Assembly (NCBI GenBank): GCA_964527565.1
Contig: CAZGOY010000040.1
Span: 1 to 30,548, forward strand
Reading direction: 5' to 3'
Length of the DNA stretch: 30,548 nucleotides
Source: JAGXQV01 sp964527565
GTDB lineage: Bacteria > Pseudomonadota > Gammaproteobacteria > Burkholderiales > Sulfuricellaceae
The notes below the pieces were generated by a model that was not told where the DNA came from, did not search any database, and saw nothing but the letters and a program-made list of their open reading frames with translations. Position numbers and translations under genes: made by a program. Every line of letters begins with the position of its first letter. Position 1 is the stretch's first letter. Positions 1 to 7,400 of this stretch are shown in pieces.

Positions 1-46
1 CGTCAGGAAATCAGGGCTAAATTTGCGGCTTGGGGGCTTAACTTAG

Positions 47-394
47 CGACATGAAGGCAAGGTCCCCGTTCTGGCGCCGTTCTACGACACGCTGTCGACA
101 GCGGTGTATCCAACACTGACGCCAAAGATGGCGATGAAAATCGGCAGCAAGTACAAATTCAGCGAAGTCCAGGCTCGTCACTGGGAGCAGTTTGCAGAGG
201 GCGTCGGTCTGAGCAAAGCTCAGGCCAAACGGCGCATTCTGGAGTTGGCAAAGTCACTGCCAGCCACCGCGCACAAGCTCCAATCAGCCCCTGGACACGA
301 CTTCGCCGGAAATGCCGTGGTTGAGCGAATCATTGCCTTGATTGAACAGCGCTGCGCCCTGACGATTCGTCGGCTAACCGCCCCCTCAGCCTGA
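47..394 (+). pseudogene. 3' remnant of a HipA-family toxin gene
   Basis: The frame ending at TGA 392-394 reads as the C-terminal part of a HipA-type serine/threonine kinase toxin. It contains LAPFYDTLSTAVYP, then TPKMAMKIGSKYKFSEV, then SKAQAKRRILELAKSLP, which match the end of the HipA C-terminal domain. The match begins at about codon 47-49, directly after an in-frame TAG at 44-46, and no upstream HipA body or hipB is visible in the 46 bases before it. A GTG at 104 could start a 96-residue product, but that would lack the kinase core, so I call it a decayed fragment. It converges on dsrA with 3 bases between the stop codons. Family assignment is from remembered motifs; confidence is moderate to good. 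Confidence 0.65.
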
Positions 395-397
395 CCA

Positions 398-1696
398 TCA
401 GGCCGCCCTGGCCTTGCGCTCGTTGGCCTTTTCCACCTCCTCGTCCCAGCCGTCCATGCGTATGTAGGGGTTGGCGCGCGGATGCAGGATCATGTTGGGA
501 TCGATATCGACACCGATGCCTTCGAGGAAGTTGACCAGGCCGATGCGCTCGATCATTTCGCCGGTACGCTCGTGCTCCAGGGCGTTTTCGGCGAAGAAAT
601 CGATGGTGTTCTGGGCGACTTCCACCAGGCGATCATAATCCTCGTCGGATTCCAGCTTCATGAACGGGATCACCACGGTGCCCATGGTTGCGCCGATCTT
701 CAGCACGCTCTTGCCGCCGATCAGGATGGTCGCGCCCTTGTCCTTGCCGGGAGCCAGCGCACCGGTCATGACGTTGATGCAGTGCATGCAGCGCACGCAG
801 TCGTGGTTGGCGATTTGCAGGCTCTGGGTGTCGTTGAGCGCCACGCTGGAAATCCCCTCCGCCCTGGAAACGTCCTGGGTGTCCACCAGGGTGATGGCCT
901 TGGTCGGGCAGCGGCTGATCACGTCGTTGACCAGTTCCTTCATGCCGTGCTTGGCGAACCAGGCTTTGCCCAGGGCGTCGTCGGTCTGGATACTGTCGCG
1001 CCAGGTGCCGATGACGGCCATGTCGGAACGCTGGATGGCGTTGACGCAGTCGTTGGGGCAGCCGGAAAACTTGAACTTGAACTTGTACGGCAACGCCGGA
1101 CGGTGCATGTCGTCGAGGAAGGTGTTGACCACCGTGCGCAGGGTGCGGGCCTCGTCGTAGCAGGATTGCTCGCACCGCGCGGCGCCGACGCAGGACATCG
1201 AAGTGCGCACCGCAGGGCCGGCGCCGCCCATGTCGAAACCCATTTCGTTGAGTTCGTCGAAGGCCGGCTGGACGTTGTCGGTGGTGGCACCCTGGAACAT
1301 GATGTCACCGGACTGTCCGTGGAAGGCGATCAGGCCGGAGCCGTGCTTCTCCCATACGTCGCACATCTTGCGCAGCAGGCCGGTGGTGTAGTGCATGCCC
1401 GCTGCCGGCTGGATGCGCAGGGTATGAAATTCAGCAGCATCAGGAAACAGCGGCTTGTCGTTCTTGTCCTTGAGCTCGGTGAAGCGCGGGATCACGCCGC
1501 CGCCGTAGCCGAATACGCCGACCGTGCCGCCTTTCCAGTAGCCCTTTTTGGTTTCGTAGGAGGTTTCCAGTTGGCCGAGCAGATCGGCCATCATGTCCTT
1601 GTCCTTGGCAAGACGCTTGAGGCCAGTCACGAAGCTGGGCCACGGGCCGCTTTCCAGTTGGTCGAGCAGGGGAGTCTCAGGTAATGGCTTGGACAT
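398..1696 (-). CDS. dsrA: Reverse-type dissimilatory sulfite reductase, alpha subunit (DsrA)
   Basis: DsrA and DsrB form the cytoplasmic siroheme enzyme that in sulfur oxidisers works in the oxidative direction, releasing sulfite from DsrC-bound sulfur. The 432-residue product has the usual length. It opens with the typical LLDQLESGPWPSF stretch, and the siroheme/4Fe-4S cysteines are C169-x5-C175 and C213-x3-C217, next to YKFKFKF. A ferredoxin domain follows, with C263 and C300-x2-C303-x2-C306. The start is ATG 1696 because AAGGAG (1703-1708) sits just upstream; a TTG at 1714 would add six residues and overlap that site. A good promoter lies upstream. The oddity is downstream: dsrB normally follows at once, but here a hipA remnant on the other strand abuts the stop. 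The gene looks intact, but it is solitary within this window. Confidence 0.93.
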   Translation of the reverse strand: MSKPLPETPLLDQLESGPWPSFVTGLKRLAKDKDMMADLLGQLETSYETKKGYWKGGTVGVFGYGGGVIPRFTELKDKNDKPLFPDAAEFHTLRIQPAAGMHYTTGLLRKMCDVWEKHGSGLIAFHGQSGDIMFQGATTDNVQPAFDELNEMGFDMGGAGPAVRTSMSCVGAARCEQSCYDEARTLRTVVNTFLDDMHRPALPYKFKFKFSGCPNDCVNAIQRSDMAVIGTWRDSIQTDDALGKAWFAKHGMKELVNDVISRCPTKAITLVDTQDVSRAEGISSVALNDTQSLQIANHDCVRCMHCINVMTGALAPGKDKGATILIGGKSVLKIGATMGTVVIPFMKLESDEDYDRLVEVAQNTIDFFAENALEHERTGEMIERIGLVNFLEGIGVDIDPNMILHPRANPYIRMDGWDEEVEKANERKARAA

Positions 1697-1795
1697 ATCG
1701 ATCTCCTTTTGCAAATGCGATTTTCAAGGGAAGCCGGGCGCGCCGGTTTTAAGCAAGCTTCACTGCATGATGGAAAATATTCAGCAGTTGGAATT

Positions 1796-1825
1796 AGTAT
1801 AGATTTACCTGATTAAATTGGTCAA
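1796..1825 (-). promoter_or_regulatory. Sigma-70-type promoter of dsrA
   Basis: On the minus strand a TTGACC -35 element (1820-1825) is followed after 18 bases by a TATACT -10 element (1796-1801). Both are close to consensus. Transcription would begin near 1789 and give a leader of roughly 90 bases before the dsrA ribosome-binding site. The 14-bp tandem repeat lies immediately upstream of the -35 box. Confidence 0.65.
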
Positions 1826-1832
1826 GTTTTTT

Positions 1833-1868
1833 TGTGAAGTCTGTCTTGTGAAGTCTGTCATGTGAAGA
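1833..1868. repeat. 14-bp tandem repeat upstream of the dsrA promoter
   Basis: Two full copies of TGTGAAGTCTGTCT/A (1833-1846 and 1847-1860) are followed by a third partial copy, TGTGAAGA (1861-1868). Seen on the minus strand, this is three phased CTTCACA units ending 7 bases before the -35 box. This position suits a direct-repeat activator site, but no specific regulator can be named. Confidence 0.8.
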
Positions 1869-1896
1869 CTACGGGCGGGCTGTTGAAGCCCCTGAA

Positions 1897-2976
1897 CTAC
1901 TTTCTCGCGAACGCCACCAGATGATCGACTTCCAGGCGGATGCCGATGCGGCTGCCGACTTCATGGTCGTGGTGGCTGGGCACCAGTGAAAGGATTTTCT
2001 GGCCGCTGGGCAGCTCCAGGGTATAGAGGATGTCGGCGCAACGGAACGCCTTGGCGGCGACCCGGGCCTGGTGCGGGCTGGCGTCGTCATGCTGGATGTC
2101 GTCGGGGCGCAACAGGACATCGACTTCGCAGCCGGCGCCGCAGTCCGCCGGTACCTTGCCGCGAAACAGGCCCAGTTCCGTCATCACTTCATCAGTGCCC
2201 GTCATCTTGCCGACGATCAGCACGCCCTCGCCGATGAAACCGGCGATGAAGCGGTTGGCGGGACGGTGGTAGAGGTTGTAGGCGCTGTCCCATTGCTGGA
2301 TGCGTCCATCGGCCATCACGCCGATTTCGTCGGCGATGGCGAAGGCTTCGCGCTGGTCGTGGGTGACCAGGACCGCGCTGATGCGCTCCTTTTTGAGAAT
2401 GTCGCGCACTTCCTGCCCCAGCCGTTCGCGCAGATCGACATCCAGGTTGGAAAAGGGTTCGTCCATCAGCAAGAGGGCGGGGCAGGGCGCCAGCGCACGC
2501 GCCAGCGCCACACGTTGCTGCTGGCCACCGGAAAGCTCGTGGGGGTAACGCCCGGCCATTTCCGCCAGCCCCACCAGTTCCAGCAGATGCGCCACGCGCT
2601 CGTGCCGCGCCGCCTTGTCCCAGCGGTGCAGGCCGAATTCCAGGTTGCCGGAAACGCTGAGGTGGGGAAACAGCGCGTAATCCTGGAACACCATGCCGAT
2701 GCGCCGCTTTTCCGGCGGCAGGAGGAAGCCGCAGCGGCTGGCCACCGTGCCGTCGAGGAGGATTTCGCCGCCGCTCACCGGCTCGAAACCCGCAATGCCG
2801 CGCAGCACGGTGGTTTTGCCGCAGCCGCTGGGGCCGAGCAGGCAGCCGATCTGGCCCTGGCGCAGGCTGAATGAGACGCCGCGCACCACCGGCTGGCCGC
2901 CGTAGCTTTGCTGCACGCCCTTCAGTTCGAGCAGGGTGGCATCGGGGTTGGGGAGCGGGCAAAGAATGTCGGTCAT
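1897..2976 (-). CDS. fbpC: Ferric iron ABC transporter ATP-binding protein (FbpC type)
   Basis: This is the cytoplasmic ATPase expected to energise ferric iron import with FbpA (binding protein) and FbpB (permease). The 359-residue protein has Walker A GPSGCGKT (48-55), Q-loop VFQDY, signature LSGGQQQR (148-155) and Walker B LLLMDEP (168-174). The H-loop is VTHDQ, and a C-terminal TOBE-like regulatory region begins around residue 240. The length and tail fit the FbpC/FutC branch, though a related spermidine/thiamine/sulfate-type ATPase cannot be fully excluded. Its ATG overlaps the yaeQ stop by 4 bases, so it is translationally coupled to yaeQ. The probable partner genes fbpB and fbpA are 10 kb away across an accessory island, in the same orientation. 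Confidence 0.82.
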   Translation of the reverse strand: MTDILCPLPNPDATLLELKGVQQSYGGQPVVRGVSFSLRQGQIGCLLGPSGCGKTTVLRGIAGFEPVSGGEILLDGTVASRCGFLLPPEKRRIGMVFQDYALFPHLSVSGNLEFGLHRWDKAARHERVAHLLELVGLAEMAGRYPHELSGGQQQRVALARALAPCPALLLMDEPFSNLDVDLRERLGQEVRDILKKERISAVLVTHDQREAFAIADEIGVMADGRIQQWDSAYNLYHRPANRFIAGFIGEGVLIVGKMTGTDEVMTELGLFRGKVPADCGAGCEVDVLLRPDDIQHDDASPHQARVAAKAFRCADILYTLELPSGQKILSLVPSHHDHEVGSRIGIRLEVDHLVAFARK

Positions 2977-3515
2977 GGTCGTAGCAGTATCGCCGGTTCG
3001 ATTTGCGCGGTGTCATGGCCTTCCACCATCAGCACTTGCCCTTCCTGGATGGTGCAGTTCAATTGCATGTTGCGCTTGGCCAGCACCGCCAGTGCCTGCG
3101 TGCCGGCAGCGGGCAGATTGATGACGGTGAGATTGGCGAGACGTTCGAGCTTGTCGCGGTTCTGGCTCCACCACAGGTCGGCGCCGCGCCCGCCGTAGCA
3201 CAATACCGCGACGCGCCGCGCCTTGCCGCAGGCTTTGCGGATTTCGCGTTCGTCGGGCAGCCCCACGTCTATCCACAAGTCGATGGCGCCGGTGAGATCC
3301 TTTTCGCAAAGATCGGCTTCGTCCTCAGCGGAAAGCCCCTTGCCGAAAGCCAGCGTATCGCTGGCAAACAGGGCAAAGGCCAGTATGCGCACCATCATGC
3401 GTTCGTCGGTTTCCGAGGGGTGGCGGGCGATGGTCAGCGCGTGACCCTGATAATAGTTGCGCTCCATGTCGGCGATTTGCAGGTCGGCTTTGTACACCGT
3501 TGCTTTGAGTGCCAT
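2973..3515 (-). CDS. yaeQ: YaeQ family protein
   Basis: The 180-residue product matches the YaeQ family in length and signature: an N-terminal MALKATVYKADLQIADM, then YQGHALTIARHPSETDERMM, and a central LWIDVGLPDEREIRKACG. YaeQ proteins have a PD-(D/E)xK nuclease-like fold; their cellular role is unsettled (a link to RfaH-dependent transcription has been proposed). The gene starts 4 bases after the S4-domain gene ends and overlaps fbpC by 4 bases, so the three form one operon. A GGGAG ribosome-binding site precedes ATG 3515. Confidence 0.88.
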   Translation of the reverse strand: MALKATVYKADLQIADMERNYYQGHALTIARHPSETDERMMVRILAFALFASDTLAFGKGLSAEDEADLCEKDLTGAIDLWIDVGLPDEREIRKACGKARRVAVLCYGGRGADLWWSQNRDKLERLANLTVINLPAAGTQALAVLAKRNMQLNCTIQEGQVLMVEGHDTAQIEPAILLRP

Positions 3516-3519
3516 CGGA

Positions 3520-3747
3520 TTACGCTCCCACCACGGCGATGCGCAGCCCCAGGCACTCGACTACCTGCCCGGCGTGGATTTTCGCCGTCTTGCGGGTTTC
3601 CGGCTGCCCGTCGACGGTGACGATGCCCTGCGCCACCAGCGCCTTGCCGTGGCCGCCGCTTTCCGCCACGCCGGCGAGTTTGAGCAGGCTGCACAGTTCG
3701 ACATGCGGGCCGTTAAGCTGGAATTCGATGGGTTGCGTGATTTGCAT
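3520..3747 (-). CDS. S4-domain RNA-binding protein (YbcJ-like)
   Basis: A 75-residue protein made almost entirely of one S4 RNA-binding domain. LCSLLKLAGVAESGGHGKALVAQGIVTVDG is cut here into its parts: the LLKLAG helix, the GGHGKALVAQG turn and the VTVDG strand, followed by ETRKTAKIHAG. YbcJ-type proteins are small and thought to be ribosome-associated or to bind RNA; no catalytic domain is present. It is the first gene of the S4-yaeQ-fbpC operon and lies 65 bases downstream of hicB on the same strand. Confidence 0.85.
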   Translation of the reverse strand: MQITQPIEFQLNGPHVELCSLLKLAGVAESGGHGKALVAQGIVTVDGQPETRKTAKIHAGQVVECLGLRIAVVGA

Positions 3748-3812
3748 GATGACTTTCGTAACAGGATTTTCTTGAATGGATGTGGCGCGTTGGCGGGAAT
3801 TCGGGATGGCGC

Positions 3813-4205
3813 TTATCGCATTGCGGCGCGCGCCGCTTCCGCCAGGAACCCGGAGCGTGATTCACCGTGGGCGCGGGCGTAGTCATCGATTTTTGCCAGC
3901 AGGCGGCGCGGCAGGGTAATGTTGATTTTTTCCGCGCGCCCGTCGAAGCGGGAGACGTTCACCTCCACGGCTGCCCACACGCCATCCACGAAATCCGGGT
4001 TGGCGCGATGCGCGGCAATGGCGCGCGGAACCGGTACTTCGCCGCCTTCTTCGACGATTCCCTCCAGATGGAGATCGATCGCCTCGACGACCGAGTCCAA
4101 TGCCTCGTCGAAGGTATCCCCAGCCGAAAAGCAGCCGGGCAAATCCGGTACCGTCACGCCGAAGCGGACGCCATCATCGGTATGTAATACCACGGGGAAA
4201 CGCAT
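3813..4205 (-). CDS. hicB: HicB-type antitoxin
   Basis: HicB antitoxins bind and neutralise the HicA mRNA interferase and repress their own operon. The 130-residue protein has the N-terminal HicB fold: FPVVLHTDDG, then FGVTVPDLPGCFSAGDT and a helix DEALDSVVEAIDLHLE. A linker leads to a C-terminal ribbon-helix-helix segment, INITLPRRLLAKIDDYAR, as in the long HicB form. TAGGAG precedes ATG 4205 at good spacing. The partner hicA, which normally lies just upstream, survives only as a short tail. HicB is therefore probably an orphan in this window, kept either by chance or for use against another HicA. Confidence 0.85.
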   Translation of the reverse strand: MRFPVVLHTDDGVRFGVTVPDLPGCFSAGDTFDEALDSVVEAIDLHLEGIVEEGGEVPVPRAIAAHRANPDFVDGVWAAVEVNVSRFDGRAEKINITLPRRLLAKIDDYARAHGESRSGFLAEAARAAMR

Positions 4206-4214
4206 GGCAATCTC

Positions 4215-4262
4215 CTATTTCCAGCCCGACTGTTTTTTGATGCTGTTCATGGTGGTTATTAT
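4215..4262 (-). pseudogene. Truncated hicA (C-terminal tail only)
   Basis: On the minus strand directly upstream of hicB, one frame reads TTMNSIKKQSGWK and ends at TAG 4215-4217, inside the hicB ribosome-binding site. The NSIKKQSG end is typical of HicA toxins, whose genes sit exactly here. Nothing HicA-like precedes it: the sequence upstream becomes unrelated AT-rich DNA leading to the large NTPase gene. I infer that the island's left junction removed most of hicA. The match is only about 11 residues, so confidence is moderate. Confidence 0.5.
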
Positions 4263-4375
4263 AACCATTTCCTGGTGTGCCGGAATATTCTTATAGCTTC
4301 CTCTGCCTCATAGAAAATCACCGATTTATTCACCCGAGTTTTCCCCGAAGCTGAGAAAATAACACTATCGTCCCA

Positions 4376-4387
4376 GTTCATGTGAAC
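4376..4387. promoter_or_regulatory. 12-bp inverted repeat before the STAND NTPase gene
   Basis: GTTCATGTGAAC is a 5-bp inverted repeat around a 2-base centre, lying 25 bases upstream of the ATG at 4413. It could be an operator or lie in the leader. No confident -35/-10 pair was found around it; the region from 4300 to 4370 is AT-rich and may hold a weak promoter. Confidence 0.35.
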
Positions 4388-4412
4388 GAGCAAGCGCAAT
4401 CAGGGAGACTAA

Positions 4413-7400
4413 ATGAGCATCGCAGCTATTCGCTCCAACCGTGGTGATGGCTACCAGACATTGGTAGCTTTCGACTGGGCTTTAACTGTCCTATCCGATC
4501 CTGATTTCCAATGGATCGAAATTGATTCTGCAACGTATTTGGTTGACGATGTAGTGGTTGGAAAAACTGACGGCACGCTGATTTGCTGCCAGTGCAAAAA
4601 GAACCAAATCGATTTCAAAGTATGGACGATTGCCGACCTCGCGGAAGAATTGGAAAAGGCGTCCAGTTTGCTGGCCAACAATCAGAATGCCGAGGTTCGC
4701 TTTTATTCGCGCGACCAGTTTAAAGCGCTCGCCAAACTGCGCGAACACAGTACAACGCAAGCCGATGAAACTAGCTACCGTGTAAGTTTGTGCAAAGAGT
4801 TGAAAAAAATAGATGCCGCTTTGGAAGCGCGTCTTGCTACCTACGCTCCCAATCTCTCAAGCTACGATTTCCTGCGCCGCACAAATTTTGAAACCAGTCC
4901 CAATCTGGATCGCATGGAGGCATTGCTGCATGAGCGTTTGCGTAATATGGCGAGCAACGCTAAAGCAGCTTTCAACGCCCTCTGGACACGCCTCGATCAT
5001 CTCGGCGGGCGCATGGATGGCGGCAGCATATCCGCCTCCACCCAGCATCGCTTGACCAAAGACGATCTCAAGACCGTTCTCCAGCAAGCGGGTGCAATGT
5101 TGGTTCCCATCATCAGCGTTGCGGAAGTGCGCACATCGTTTGCCGGCACTTCGGCCATTGGCAGATCGTGGCATCGAGGCATTGCGGGGGAAGTCATTCC
5201 AAGCCCGACCGTGAACGAGCTACTCGCCGCCATTGACGCCGGAAAACGTGCAATTCTGCTCACCGGGCTGCCGGGTTCCGGCAAAACTTGTGTGATGCTG
5301 GATCTGCAACAAGCATTGGAGCAACGCGCCAAAACCCTTGCCGACATGGTGCCGCTATTCATCCAGTCGCGCGAATTCGCCGATCTGGCAACGGCGCAAG
5401 AGCGCCAAGCCCAAGGCTTGCCTGTGCAGTGGGTGGAACAAGCCGCACGCTTGGTCGAAGATGCGCGGGTAGTCGTAGTGATCGACTCTTTGGACGTACT
5501 GTCCATCGCCCGCGAGCACAGCGTATTGGCGTACTTCCTGGCGCAAATCGACCGTCTATTGTCGATTCCGAATATCACCGTGGTTACCGCCTGCCGAGAC
5601 TTTGACCGGCATTACGACCGCCGAATTGCCCAACGGCAATGGGATGCCGAGTTGAAGTGCCAACCCTTGAACTGGGATGCAGAAATTTCACCGCTACTCA
5701 ATCGGCTCGGTATCGACTCGGCGACCATTGATGCCGTCACCCGCGAATTGATCCGCAATCCGCGCGAGTTGGCATTGTTTGTCGAACTGGCTCAGCGGGA
5801 AGGCAGCTTCAATGTCGTTACCAGTCAAGCCTTGGCACAACGCTACCTCGACACCCTCGTGCGTGCCAACCCGGCACTGGGTGAAACTGCGGCGCAAGCG
5901 ATTGAAACGCTTGCCGATGAAATGCTGAAGTCGCGCAGTCTGGCAGTGCCGCATCAGCGCTTCACTGCATCGCAAGACACCCTACGCTTGCTGTGCAGCC
6001 TCAACGTGCTACAAGACACTCATGATGGAAAATTGACTTTCGGGCACCAAACCTTGCTCGACGTGCTGGTAATCAGCGGTGCTGTGCGCAGGGGAGTGAC
6101 TCTCAACGAGTTCATCCAAGGCTTGTCACCTGTACCCTTCGTGCGCCCGAGTATCCGCAGTTTTGTCGCGCAGTTGGCGACGGGAGAGCGCCGCAAGTTC
6201 AGGAAACAACTGCGAACGGTGTTGACTGGCAATGCTGCCTTCCATATTCGTCGCCTGGTCGCAGAAACGCTTGCCGAGCAAATACCGCAGGATGACGATT
6301 GGCCGCTGATCCGCGATTTGCGTGACAAACACCGCGAGGTATTTCAGGTGATTTACAACCAGGCAACGGCGATTGAGTGGCACCGCTTCTGGTCAGCGCA
6401 TCTGGTTCCCGTTTTGAAAGACACACGGGATGCCGAGGGGCTGACGGGACATGTCCATCGGACATCGCAGTGGGTAAATGAAGATGCTGTCGGCGTGCTG
6501 GCGTTCTGGATGGAATCGTTGTCGCTGGATTGGCTGGATGGCAATAGAATCGCCCATCAGTTGGAGTTCCGTCTGTCTGAGATCAGCCCGGAAAACTTGC
6601 CGCTGATTCCGCCCTTTCTTGAGCGCTTGCTAAATATGCCGCAACCAGAACACAGCTTTCTGGGAGAGGCCGTCGCGCGCTGCATGGCCGCTGGCGTGGT
6701 CGATGACCGATTGCTATGGCGCTATATCGCGGGTGACATCAGCGAAGACGATGTCACCGGATTGCATTTCGGTAACAAGCTGCATTGCCAACCTCATGAG
6801 TTTGGAAATCACAATGATGGTTTCCTAACCCAGCGGATGCGGCAATCCACCCCGTTGCTTGATATGGCTCTGGGATCAATTGAGCAGTGGAGCCGAATCA
6901 AAACAGCAAACTATGGCAATCCCCGCATGGGCTACCACAGCGGATTCCTGCATGAAACCTCATACAAAGATGCCCATACTCAGACGGATCATCGTCCCAT
7001 AGATGCTGGACGAATTCTGCTGGATGCGATGGAATCCGCCATTCTTAACCACGCCAGCGCACATGCCGACTGGTGGCAAAGCAACCGTGAACGCCTGAGC
7101 TTCAACCTCGAAGGTGCATTACGCTATTTCGCCATCCGTGCTTGCACCGCCTTCCCCGAGACCAATATTGACTTGATCGGGCGCATGTTGTGCAGCAGGG
7201 AGCTTCTGCAATCCAGTCTTTCGTATGAACTGGGCACGATGATGCAGGCTGCATTCATCTACCTTGACGATGCCACACAAGATGCCGTGATGGCGACAAT
7301 ACAAACCGCGTGGGAAGAAGAGTCAAGCGATGCCCGCCACGACCCTTGGATATTGAAAGCGCGCGCGGAATATGTAGCCACTATTCCATGCCATCTGCGC

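Noticed and set aside
482..1684. 400-residue open frame on the plus strand opposite dsrA
   Set aside because: It mirrors the codon pattern of high-GC dsrA on the other strand; the translation is His/Val/Gly/Ala-rich with no family features.
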